A stretch of 64,000 nt of DNA from Pseudomonadota bacterium (GCA_027621405.1 JAQCBT010000006.1:122959-186958), one strand, 5' to 3'; positions 19,009 to 28,135 are shown, counted from the first letter of the stretch. Made by a program: numbers and translations. The notes: a model not told the origin generated them from the letters alone.

Positions 19009-19506
19009 TTATTCGCTATCCAGCGCTTCATCCAGGCTGGCGCCGGCGAGGAGGCTCTTGAGAACAGGCACATGGGCCATCAGGTTATTGTAGAAAATGC
19101 GCATGACAAAGCTGATGCGGGCGATGTCCAGGTCGGCCTGGGGATCTTCTACCAGCACGGACTTGATATAGAGCTTTCCATCATCCACATGAAATGCACT
19201 CAGCTCCGTGTTGTTGTTGGCGAGTGAGAGATACTTGTATAAATCGGCAGAAGGTTCACCGTCCAGCTCGCCCAGCAGGGTATGCAACTGCAGAAACAGG
19301 TAGGGCGCCTCGTCGGTGACCTCGATGGGAAAGTAATTGATGCTCAGGATCAGCTCTTCAGAGAGCTTGATCTGCGCCATGTAGGTTTCAAACGTCGGTG
19401 GCTCGAAATAGTCGTAGGGAAACTCCGATTCGTTCAGCAGGAACTCTGCCAGCTTTGCCATGCGGGGTTTGTGGAAGTTTTCAATACAGTATTGCAGGTC
19501 GATCAT
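19009..19506 (-). CDS. YbjN/T3SS-chaperone-like protein, possible cargo chaperone
   Basis: 165 aa; 'LYKYLSLANNNTELSAFHVDDGKLYIKSVLVEDPQADLDIARISFVMRIFYNN' resembles YbjN-type folds; immediately downstream of the large putative cargo gene. Confidence 0.5.
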   Translation of the reverse strand: MIDLQYCIENFHKPRMAKLAEFLLNESEFPYDYFEPPTFETYMAQIKLSEELILSINYFPIEVTDEAPYLFLQLHTLLGELDGEPSADLYKYLSLANNNTELSAFHVDDGKLYIKSVLVEDPQADLDIARISFVMRIFYNNLMAHVPVLKSLLAGASLDEALDSE

Positions 19507-19527
19507 AGTAATCCTAAAAACGCAGGC

Positions 19528-21567
19528 TTAGCGCTGCTTCAACTTGTCCATCATGTACTTGACCATGTCGTTGCCGGACTTGGAATCTGAATTTGCCATG
19601 GCCTTGACCATGGTAGCGCTGGCACCGGTACCGAGAATCTTGGTCTCCACCCAGCCGTAGGACTGATTAAGCGCCTTGACCTTGTCCGGAGTCGGTGTCG
19701 TTCCTGCGTCAGCAACCTTCTTGTCATGTTGCCCCATGCTTTCCAGCACCGCACGGGCAGAATGGAAGTAGCGTTCTTTCTTTGCGTCATCACTCTTGAG
19801 GATGTCAGTCGTGTCATACATGGACTTGCCGAAGAGTCCCTTCTCGGCTCCCGATCCTAAGTCCTCTGCACCCTTGCTGCGCGCCGCAAACTTGATGGCG
19901 TTACCGCCCTTGCGCGCGATATCGATAGCCGCGGTACCAGCCTTCATCGCAGTACCAACCACAGCGCCAGTACCGGTCAGGGTCGCGATATCACCACCAA
20001 TATTCACCAGGTCGGTGAATATGCCAATCTTGGCATTGCGGCTGCGCTTCTCCTTCACTTCCTGCAGGTGATTGATCAGGGTCTGGTCCTTGATGATCCG
20101 CTCAATCAGGGTCTCGGGGACGCCAAGGGTCACGGCTTTCTTGAGTTCGGTATCGAAGTCACTCAGGCTGAGCTTGTTCTTCTTCTCGATTTCCTCGATA
20201 CGGGCGTAGTTCTTCGGATAGCGTTTCTGCAGCCTTGCCTTGAGAGCAGCGTTGCCTGTTCGCTGCGCTTCACGGTACTTGCTGAACAGCGTCGGATTAT
20301 CTCTCTCCAGTTGTCGGTACTCGGCCGCTGAAGCCACGGCTCCCCGGAATCCCGGCGTCTGCAGATGATCCTTTATCGCGGTCTTCTTGGTTTCGTCGCC
20401 GGTTACCTCAGACATGATGCTATCGGTCTGGGATTCTTCGGCCGTCTTGCCAAAATCCATCTTTCCTTGCTGTACCAGGGTGACAATCCTGCCCAGCAGG
20501 GAAATAACACTCAGGGCGATACTGATGGCGGGCACCGCGGCCTTGATAGCCAGGTTCTGGGCTGTTCCGAAACTCTTCTGGAACTGGTTGATGTTCTGCA
20601 AAATACCGCTGGTGAGGGTCAGCGCTTCCTCGAAAGCTATCTTGGCCCCATCGACCTTGGATTCTTCCCCATCGGTATTGGCCTTGATTAGCTGGTAGTC
20701 CTCGTAGGCGCCCTTCAGTTTCATGGCGGCGCCGAAGCCGCTCTTGACCAGGCCAATGATCCCGCTGGTGTATTCCGAGATTGCACTGGTGTCCTGGGCT
20801 GATCCGGACTTACCTTTCTCTGCCGCATCGGCAATCTTGGATCCCGTGGTCACGCTGTCAGCGCCCATGCCCAGGCCTTCCAGGACCTGCTCGAATTTCT
20901 CGTAGTTGTTCTCTGCTGTGGTGAACTTTTTGTACATCGAGGGTATTTTCAAAAAGCTCAGGGCCGTACCGACGGAGGAAGTGACGGCATCCTTGGTGGA
21001 ATCGTCAGCCTTCATCTTGTCGACGTCTTTGTCGGTATAGCCGTGTTTCTTCAGCCAGGCTTCCTGCTCCTTGTCGGAGCGCTTGGTGCCATCATCCTTC
21101 CATTCCATGTTGTCGCCGCTGAGATCCGTGTCCTTGGAACCCAGCTCGCCAACGGTTTCATCCACCGTGGAATAGGTCTCGAAGATAAAATCGGCATGCT
21201 CCGTCTTGGAACCCACCTCCTTGTCTTCATCGGATTTGATGTCGGTCTCGATATCATCTTTGCTCACCGCATCGAGTTTTTTCTCGGAGCCCGTCTTGGT
21301 GGCGGTTGTAGCCTTGCCGGTAAAGCTGGAGGCCGTTTCCCTCTGGGCGACAGCCAGGGGGCTGTTTTCCAGGTGATTAATACGGGCTCGCTGGGCACTT
21401 ACTGGCCCACTGGCGTGGATGGAAGCCAATAGTTGGGCGCCGCGGCTGCTGGGAATAGCCTTTAACTGGGGTACGCCACCTTCCCCGCTCCTGGCGGAAC
21501 GGCGTGACATATGTTCGGCCACCGGCTGTGGCTGACTGGATTGCTGCTCTGTACGGGCCTTTCTCAT
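19528..21567 (-). CDS. Putative eCIS cargo protein A (paralogue of 21741..23819)
   Basis: 679 aa; N-term MRKARTEQQSSQPQPVAEHMSRRS..; C-terminal ~400 aa closely similar to next gene (LINHLQEVKEKRSRNAKIGIFTDLVNIGGDIATLTGTGAVVGTAMKAG...YGWVETKILGTGAS). Confidence 0.7.
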   Translation of the reverse strand: MRKARTEQQSSQPQPVAEHMSRRSARSGEGGVPQLKAIPSSRGAQLLASIHASGPVSAQRARINHLENSPLAVAQRETASSFTGKATTATKTGSEKKLDAVSKDDIETDIKSDEDKEVGSKTEHADFIFETYSTVDETVGELGSKDTDLSGDNMEWKDDGTKRSDKEQEAWLKKHGYTDKDVDKMKADDSTKDAVTSSVGTALSFLKIPSMYKKFTTAENNYEKFEQVLEGLGMGADSVTTGSKIADAAEKGKSGSAQDTSAISEYTSGIIGLVKSGFGAAMKLKGAYEDYQLIKANTDGEESKVDGAKIAFEEALTLTSGILQNINQFQKSFGTAQNLAIKAAVPAISIALSVISLLGRIVTLVQQGKMDFGKTAEESQTDSIMSEVTGDETKKTAIKDHLQTPGFRGAVASAAEYRQLERDNPTLFSKYREAQRTGNAALKARLQKRYPKNYARIEEIEKKNKLSLSDFDTELKKAVTLGVPETLIERIIKDQTLINHLQEVKEKRSRNAKIGIFTDLVNIGGDIATLTGTGAVVGTAMKAGTAAIDIARKGGNAIKFAARSKGAEDLGSGAEKGLFGKSMYDTTDILKSDDAKKERYFHSARAVLESMGQHDKKVADAGTTPTPDKVKALNQSYGWVETKILGTGASATMVKAMANSDSKSGNDMVKYMMDKLKQR

Positions 21568-21740
21568 ATTTTGATATTAGCCGTATAAACTCATTTATTG
21601 CGCCGGCGCTGTAACCGGGCTTTTGTTATTGTGCAGTAAATCGAACTGGTAACATTGGATGAAATTGTTCGGGATGTAAAGGCTGAAACACCGATATCCG
21701 CGGTGATATCCAGGGCGTTAGCCCCGTTTTCAGCCTTGAA

Positions 21741-23819
21741 TTACCGTGTTTTCATCTTCTCCATGAAATAGCCAACCAGTTCGTTCGCCGACTTGGAATC
21801 GGCACTGGCCATAGCCTTGATCAGGGTCACACTGGCGCCGGTTCCCAGTATCTTCGTCTCAACCCAGCCATAGGCCTTGTTGATGGAATCCACCTGTTCC
21901 TTGCTGGGGGTCGTGCCTGCATCCACCACCCGCTTGTCGTGGTCGGCGATGTTCTCTACCAGGCGGCGAGACGAATGGAAGTAGCGTTCTTCCTTGGCTT
22001 CCTCATTCTTGAGGATGTCGGTGCTGTCGAAGATCGAGGCACCCCACAAGCCGCCTTCACCGCCCTCGGCGAAATTAGTGGCGCCCTTGTTGCGCGCGGC
22101 AAACTTGATGGCATTGCCACCGGACCGCGCCACGTCGATGGCGGCCGCTCCGGCCTTCATGGCGGTACCAACGATGGCACCGGCACCGGTCAGGGTTGCG
22201 ATGTCGCCACCGATATTCACCAGATCGGTAAAGATACCGATCTTGGCGTTGGTGGAGCGCTTCTCCTTGATCTCTTGCAGGTGGTTAATCAGGGTCTGGT
22301 CATCGATGATCGCGTCCAGCATCCGGGAGGTGACCCCCATGGCCATGAGCTGTTCGGTCTGCGGCCCGAGCTTGTCCAGGCTCATGTTGTTTTTCCTGGA
22401 TATCTCCTCGATGCGGGCGAAGTTATCGGGATAGCGTTTACGCAGTCGCTCCTGCAGCGTCTTGTCGTCGAGGGACTTGCGGTATTCGGAGAAGATCGCA
22501 GGATTGTCCCGTTCCTGCTGCCGATACTCGGCGGTGGCCACTACGATGGAACGGAATTTTTCACTCTGCAGGATGGCCTTCACTTCAGACTTCTTCTTTT
22601 CGTCGCCCTGCACCTGGGAAAGAATGCTGTCGCTCTGGGATTCTTCCGCCGTCTTGCCCAGGTCCAGCTTGTTCTGTCTGACCAGGGTGACGATACGCCC
22701 GATCAGCGAGATTGTGCTCATCACAATACCCACCGCAGGAATAGCGGCTTTCATGGCGAGGCTGGCGCCGGCGCCAAAACTCTTCTGGTAATTATCAAAG
22801 GCTGACAGGGCCATGGCGGTGCCAGACAGCGCGGCATCGAACGCCGCCTTGGCTATTTCCATCTTCGACGGGTCTTCGTCGGTGTTTTCCTTGATGAGTT
22901 GGTATTCCTCATAGGCAGTCTTCAACGCCATGGCATTCTTGAAGCCCTTCTTCACCAGGGCGATGGCGCCATCGGTGTAACTCTCCGCCTGCTTGCTCTC
23001 TTCCCCCGAGAGCTTGCTGCCATCTTCCTGCTTGCCTGCCTGCTCACCAGCCTTCTCTTTCTCGGCATCGGCGGCCATCTGCTCCTTGTACTTCTGAAAG
23101 CTGCTATCGGCTTTCTTCAGCTTCGGATATTTGGTGGGTGTCTTCAAAAAGTGGTTCGGAACCCCCGCCGGAATCTCCGTCGGCTTAACCACCGGGCCCG
23201 GTGCCGGCTTCGGACTCGGGCCCGGTCCGGGCTCAGGTTTGTTGGGTTTCTTCTTTTCCTTAACCGGATCCGGCTCTTCCATGGCCAGCAAGCGCATGCC
23301 TACCGCACGCATCCAGGGCGAAACCTCGGCCTTGCCAATAGAACCGGGTGCATCCTGCTCGGAGGTGGGTCCCAGTCCGGTTTTAGGGTCGATGGCCTTG
23401 CCCGGGTTTTCCGCGACCGGCGCAGCAGCGCTGCCGGCGCTTCCCGCCTTGCCCCCGCTGACAGGCCCGGCTTGCCGTTCACCGCTTGCGCCGTAGTCAA
23501 TCTCTGAATTGGCGAACGGCAGGGCATCGGCTTCCGCCGTCTGTGCCTGGGCGACGATGCGACCGGCGCTCCTGATCGAACGCGTGGCCCGACCCTGGGC
23601 TACACTGAGCTGGCTGCTCGCCAGGTTATTGACCGCGTTGCTCTGGGCAGCGAATGCGGAGCTGTTATTGAGTGAGGCGGCGAGTTTTTGGGAGGCGTCT
23701 GATTTAAGCTGAATTTGCGCGGATTCTGCAGGCGCAGCAGTTTCAGAACGGGATCGCTGGGAAGCGGGAACCGAGCCAGCCTGCTCTGAGTGTGTGTGTT
23801 CTGTGCGCGTTTTTTTCAT
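21741..23819 (-). CDS. Putative eCIS cargo protein B (paralogue of 19528..21567)
   Basis: Start at internal ATG 23819 (MKKTRTEHTHSEQAGSVPASQRSRSE...) matches the neighbouring leader style; shares C-terminal region with cargo A. Confidence 0.7.
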   Translation of the reverse strand: MKKTRTEHTHSEQAGSVPASQRSRSETAAPAESAQIQLKSDASQKLAASLNNSSAFAAQSNAVNNLASSQLSVAQGRATRSIRSAGRIVAQAQTAEADALPFANSEIDYGASGERQAGPVSGGKAGSAGSAAAPVAENPGKAIDPKTGLGPTSEQDAPGSIGKAEVSPWMRAVGMRLLAMEEPDPVKEKKKPNKPEPGPGPSPKPAPGPVVKPTEIPAGVPNHFLKTPTKYPKLKKADSSFQKYKEQMAADAEKEKAGEQAGKQEDGSKLSGEESKQAESYTDGAIALVKKGFKNAMALKTAYEEYQLIKENTDEDPSKMEIAKAAFDAALSGTAMALSAFDNYQKSFGAGASLAMKAAIPAVGIVMSTISLIGRIVTLVRQNKLDLGKTAEESQSDSILSQVQGDEKKKSEVKAILQSEKFRSIVVATAEYRQQERDNPAIFSEYRKSLDDKTLQERLRKRYPDNFARIEEISRKNNMSLDKLGPQTEQLMAMGVTSRMLDAIIDDQTLINHLQEIKEKRSTNAKIGIFTDLVNIGGDIATLTGAGAIVGTAMKAGAAAIDVARSGGNAIKFAARNKGATNFAEGGEGGLWGASIFDSTDILKNEEAKEERYFHSSRRLVENIADHDKRVVDAGTTPSKEQVDSINKAYGWVETKILGTGASVTLIKAMASADSKSANELVGYFMEKMKTR

Positions 23820-23991
23820 TCTTGTCACTGGCCATGAAGCCACCGGGACTGCCCCTGTCAGTCATCCATGCCTCATGACAGCATAGCGCCCGGCAGGGGA
23901 ATCAGCATGGAAAACAGCAGGGATTATTAACCAGAAACCAGGCTATTGCGACCGTGCGCCTTCGAAGGCTCGCATGCCTGAACCAATCGCC

Positions 23992-24585
23992 TCAGGGTGC
24001 GAGACTCAGTTTGTAGCGGGCATAGCCCTTGCGGGTCCAGAAATGGGTTCTGGTATTGTCGTTGCTCAGGGCGTGTGATGCATCGTAGTAGACGTTTTCC
24101 TGCTCGGTACTCTCGTGCCGCCAGTACTGGTTGCTGTCGATGAGGATGATGGAGCCGTCGGACAGGTGTATCACACTCTTGCCCACGGAGCGGCTCATGC
24201 GGCGCATCTGTAGCTGGTGTCGCTTCATGTAATCCGATATCTCCAGCACTTCCCAGTTGTCACCGAAATTGGCTACCCGCAAGTCCGAGCCTTCCTGGGC
24301 GGCCTGCTCTTCCTTCTTCCGGCCACGCACGAACTTGCGGCGGCGGCTGTTCCTGTTGGAAAGCTGGATAGCATTCTGCAGCGACTGCAGTTGGGCGGCA
24401 CGGGGCCTGTTGTCTGGTAATTGGTATAGCTGATCGTTGGCGGCCGCAGTCCCGTTGCCCTGGTTCACGGCCTGCGCATGAGAAGCGCCAGGCGTCTTTC
24501 TATTACGCTGGAGGTCGTTGAGATACTGTGCCGGGCTACTATTGCCTGAGTTACTGCTGCTGCGGCGCTTGCGCTGGGAAGGCAT
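23992..24585 (-). CDS. Putative small eCIS cargo protein with leader/DNRP motif
   Basis: 197 aa; MPSQRKRRSSSNSGNSSPAQ...YQLPDNRPRAAQLQSLQNAIQLSNRNSRRRK; unknown C-terminal domain. Confidence 0.6.
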   Translation of the reverse strand: MPSQRKRRSSSNSGNSSPAQYLNDLQRNRKTPGASHAQAVNQGNGTAAANDQLYQLPDNRPRAAQLQSLQNAIQLSNRNSRRRKFVRGRKKEEQAAQEGSDLRVANFGDNWEVLEISDYMKRHQLQMRRMSRSVGKSVIHLSDGSIILIDSNQYWRHESTEQENVYYDASHALSNDNTRTHFWTRKGYARYKLSLAP

Positions 24586-24723
24586 ACCGATCCCCGATTC
24601 CGGATAGACACCAGTTCTATCGTCAGAATCGGGGATTACAGTAGTTTATCGAGCCCTTTTCGGGGCCAGGAAGAGCAGCTTTTGACTCTTCCCGGCGCCC
24701 ATCAGGTTGCTGCGAACCCGGCC

Positions 24724-25662
24724 TCAGTTAAGGGGAATGAAGGCCAGGGCGAAGTTGGGATTCATGGGGATTACCAACTGGTTCTGCACGGAGTCGTAGC
24801 ACATGGACGCCGCGCTGGGGATACCGGAGGCGATGATCTCAGCCTCTTCACCCGGGCGGATGCGCGACACGCTGCCGTAACGCACACTGCTGACGTACTT
24901 GGTGCCGTCGGGCAACACCACCACACCGTCGTTACCCCCCTCGACCGCGTATTCGGTTTTCACCACTTCGCCCGCCGGGTTGTAGGTAATGACCGCGTTG
25001 TCATTGATATTGACCACCACGATGTTGCCATCGATATCCATGGCCACACCGTTGGGTGCCGCCAGGGGCGCACCCGAGGCAAACGTAGACACTTCACCAC
25101 TGGCGGTTACCTTGTAGATAACTTCCGGGCTGCGGGTATTGGAGATATAGGCCGTGCCTTCATCATCTACGGCAATGCCATTGAGTACCGTTGAGCCAGG
25201 CACCTGGATGCTGTTGAGCGGCCTGCCGGTTTCCAGGTCGAAGGAACGCAGGTAGCCGACATCGACTGTATAGAGAACGCCGTTGGCAATTGCGCTTCCC
25301 AGGGGATGATGCAGTTCCAGGCCATTGCGATTCACTCCGATCCATTTCGGCGTGTGCACGCTGCCATCGGGATTAATCAGGGACACGAAGCCGTCGTTCT
25401 CGGTGCCGTCGCCCCGCTCGCCATTGTTCATGGCAAGGATCAGGTTGCGCTGGGGATCGAAAGTGCAACTTTCGGAAAAATGAAAGCTGCCATAGACCTT
25501 CACATTACTGGACATGGGCACGCGCACACCCGCCTCGTTGACCGCCCCGATCGGCAGGCCCACTTCGAAATCCTGGGCAGAGGCCATGGACATGGGCAGT
25601 AAAACGGTCAGGGATGACAGCATGCCTGTCGCAAATTTACCAAGTTGGCTTCTCATTCTCAC
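24724..25662 (-). CDS. Exported SMP-30/NHL-type beta-propeller protein
   Basis: 312 aa, signal peptide-like N-term; repeats such as LNGIAVDDEGTAYISNTRSPEVIYKV, APNGVAMDIDGNIVVVNINDNAVITYNPAGE. Confidence 0.75.
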   Translation of the reverse strand: MRMRSQLGKFATGMLSSLTVLLPMSMASAQDFEVGLPIGAVNEAGVRVPMSSNVKVYGSFHFSESCTFDPQRNLILAMNNGERGDGTENDGFVSLINPDGSVHTPKWIGVNRNGLELHHPLGSAIANGVLYTVDVGYLRSFDLETGRPLNSIQVPGSTVLNGIAVDDEGTAYISNTRSPEVIYKVTASGEVSTFASGAPLAAPNGVAMDIDGNIVVVNINDNAVITYNPAGEVVKTEYAVEGGNDGVVVLPDGTKYVSSVRYGSVSRIRPGEEAEIIASGIPSAASMCYDSVQNQLVIPMNPNFALAFIPLN

Positions 25663-25892
25663 AATGCACTCCTTGAGCTTTCAATCAATCAATGAATAGA
25701 GTTAAAAACAAATTGAGCAAGTCCGCTCTGAACCACAAGCTTTGCAGACTATCCAATGGAATTCAATTTCCACCCGAATCTACAACGGCAGATCCCTGCA
25801 ATTTCCACGACACGAGTGACAATCCCATTCATTTCGTTAACCAAGCGGCCGATGCAGGGTCTAGGCAGGCAGAATCATGCCCGGTGACTCCA

Positions 25893-26768
25893 ATGCGCAG
25901 CCGCGACCAGAAACCCGACAAGAGAAGGACTTCACCTTCCGCCGAGAAGACCGGTAGCAACAAGTCCGCCGCCACCAGGGCGATTGCCGACAATCGCAGT
26001 GCCGCGGTCGCCCAGCGAAAACTTCAGCAGCTCATGCAGAAGCAGGCAGATGACGCGCCCGAGCTGATGCCTTCGGCGCAGAACAGGGGAGACCTGCTGG
26101 CCGCAAAATCATCACCGGCCGCCTTCGCGCCTGTCCAGCGGGAACTGGAAAGCCAAGGGGTGGAAGAGTCCGCGCGCCTGAAGAAGGTCCGCGAACTCGC
26201 TAGCGAAACACCTACCCACGACTCCGTGTTCGATGCCTACGTGGCAACCCTGAAGGCAGACGGCTTCAAGTACACCTCTTCCTCTCCCGGTGGCACCGAT
26301 GTGCTGAACGGCAGCAACTCGGGCGCCTGCGGCAGCATCGCATTTGGCCTGAACAAGGCCTTCAAGGCCATCCTCGGTGCTGACCAGGGCAAGGCCAGTC
26401 AGGAAATCCTCAACGTGTACGTACCCATCGACGGTGACTATGTGGAGCCGGGTTGTACGGGCAATGTGGTCAATGACACGGCCTACTATTTTGGCAAGCA
26501 CTACTACCTGGATGGCTTCGATCCAACCTCGGGCAAGAAAGGTGGTCTGTCCTATAACGTATGTGAGGATTCAAGTCTGTACGATTGGGTGCGCGGTTTC
26601 GACATTGCCCTGCAGCGGGAACACCAAGCGTTCTTCCAGGGACTCACCGGAAAGGTTACCGCCGTGCGCAAGTTCGGCAGTAGCTATGTGCTGCGTATTG
26701 GCGAGAGCAACACCTACTACAAGGTTGAACACAGCGAGGGTGATATCGAAGCCTTGCGGGATGTTTGA
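25893..26768 (+). CDS. Putative eCIS cargo with candidate papain/transglutaminase-like Cys-His-Asp domain
   Basis: ATG 25893 gives MRSRDQKPDKRRTSPSAEKTGSNKSAATRAIADNRSAAVAQRKLQQLMQ; C-term has NGSNSGACGSIAFGLNKAF and YFGKHYYLDGFDPTSG. Confidence 0.6.
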   Translation: MRSRDQKPDKRRTSPSAEKTGSNKSAATRAIADNRSAAVAQRKLQQLMQKQADDAPELMPSAQNRGDLLAAKSSPAAFAPVQRELESQGVEESARLKKVRELASETPTHDSVFDAYVATLKADGFKYTSSSPGGTDVLNGSNSGACGSIAFGLNKAFKAILGADQGKASQEILNVYVPIDGDYVEPGCTGNVVNDTAYYFGKHYYLDGFDPTSGKKGGLSYNVCEDSSLYDWVRGFDIALQREHQAFFQGLTGKVTAVRKFGSSYVLRIGESNTYYKVEHSEGDIEALRDV

Positions 26769-26929
26769 TTGGCTTCTCCTTTTTAAGCCTACCTCTGGTG
26801 CCAGTCGCTTGCTGGTTGCAGCCCCTCAGACTATTTCGCAGGTTTCCAGGAGTTGTGATGATAGCCTTGTTGTGGGACTTTTTTGCTACCCGTTCTGTCG
26901 GAGTTTCCCTGTAGACGGTGGTCGTGCCG

Positions 26930-27055
26930 CACAGGAGGGGCTTGTCGCCAACGCTCTGCGCCCCTCCGGGGTCCCTTCTCTCCGAAAAAAGCCCTACGGT
27001 CTTTTTTCTGCGTTCAGCGCTATCGCTTGACTGTTGGCGACAAGCCCTTCCTGCC
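26930..27055 (-). repeat. Palindrome-bounded repeat element E1
   Basis: Terminal arms 26930-26952 (cacaggaggggcttgtcgccaac) and 27033-27055 (gttggcgacaagcccttcctgcc) are inverted repeats (20/23); core matches E2 in inverted orientation. Confidence 0.7.
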
Positions 27056-27176
27056 CGACACTCTGAGCGCTGAAAAGCGTTACGTTGCTTGCTGGCTTGG
27101 CTTCGCGGTCAGGAGCACTGCGTCATAATGTTGAGTAGAAGATTATGATGTCTCGGCTACCACTGACAGAGCGGCT

Positions 27177-27315
27177 GTGGGGCGGCAGGGTTTCCGACCC
27201 GCCAGTCAAGGCCGGCACTGAACGCAAGAAAAAGACCGCTTTTCAGGGCTTTTTCTGGAGAGAAGGCACCCCGGAGGGACGCCGAGCCGGCGGGGCGGGA
27301 ACCCTGGCGCCCCGC
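27177..27315 (+). repeat. Palindrome-bounded repeat element E2
   Basis: Arms 27177-27203 and 27289-27315 inverted (23/27); core 'agtcaag..ctgaacgcaagaaaaagaccgcttttcagggctttttctggagagaaggcaccccggaggga' matches the reverse complement of E1's core. Confidence 0.7.
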
Positions 27316-27394
27316 AGTCGCGCTCGATGGCAATGAACCAAATGGCTCGTTTCACCGAACGTAAATCATTCTTGCAGGGAACCCTACAAGAAAG

Positions 27395-27433
27395 CCAAAA
27401 AAAAGCCCGCCTCCAAAAGAGACGGGCCTTTCT
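27395..27433 (-). terminator. Rho-independent terminator downstream of YceI gene
   Basis: Minus strand: aggcccgtctcttttggaggcgggctttttttt - GC hairpin followed by U-run. Confidence 0.85.
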
Positions 27434-27452
27434 GTTCGAAGCTCAGGGAGGC

Positions 27453-28103
27453 TTAGCTTTCCTCGCCGCCTTCCATGAATTCAACGTGGATTTCCAGTTC
27501 GATCTCGTCACCGACACCGAAGCTGGTGAAACGATCAACGCCGAACTCTGAGCGCAGGAAGGTGGCGCTTCCGGAGAAGCCCAGGGTGTAGCTGCGAGTC
27601 AGGAAGTTACGACCACCACCGTGGAAGTTCACATTCAGTTCTACCGGTGCAGTGACACCGTGGAATGTGAGTTCGCCGGCATAGGTGTAAGAGTTCTCAC
27701 CAGTCTCACCAACAAAACCTGTGGTGCGGTAAACAGCCTGCGGATAGGCACCCGCGTCCAGCCAGTTATCGCCGCGCAGTTCTTCCTCGAACTCCGGCAG
27801 GTTCACGTTAATGGACGCCATATTGACGATTACTTCAAGGTTGGCCGCCTCGATGTTCTCGGGATCGAAATCCAGGGTGGCGTCGAAGTCGGTGAAGCGA
27901 CCGAGGAAGGTGGAGAAACCCAGGTGGTTGATCTTGAAGATCAGTGCTGCGTGATCAGAATCCAGGGTATAGGCACCACCTCGAAGCTCGGTGATATCGG
28001 AAGTCTGGTCCGGGGTAAGCAGGCGGTCACAGGACACCAGCACCGCGGCACAGGCCAGCACTACCAAGAAACGTCCAAGCTTTGAAGTCAGATTGAATAA
28101 CAT
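27453..28103 (-). CDS. YceI-family lipoprotein
   Basis: 216 aa; lipobox-like 'ACAAVLVSC'; 'YTLDSDHAALIFKINHLGFSTFLGRFTDFDATLDFDPENIEAANLEVIVNMASI'. Confidence 0.9.
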   Translation of the reverse strand: MLFNLTSKLGRFLVVLACAAVLVSCDRLLTPDQTSDITELRGGAYTLDSDHAALIFKINHLGFSTFLGRFTDFDATLDFDPENIEAANLEVIVNMASINVNLPEFEEELRGDNWLDAGAYPQAVYRTTGFVGETGENSYTYAGELTFHGVTAPVELNVNFHGGGRNFLTRSYTLGFSGSATFLRSEFGVDRFTSFGVGDEIELEIHVEFMEGGEES

Positions 28104-28135
28104 TGAATATGTCCTACAAGTATTAAGCTAAATTG

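Noticed and set aside
26930-27315. Integron attC sites
   Set aside because: No integrase nearby and no conserved GTTRRRY/RYYYAAC termini; here the core, not the ends, is conserved.
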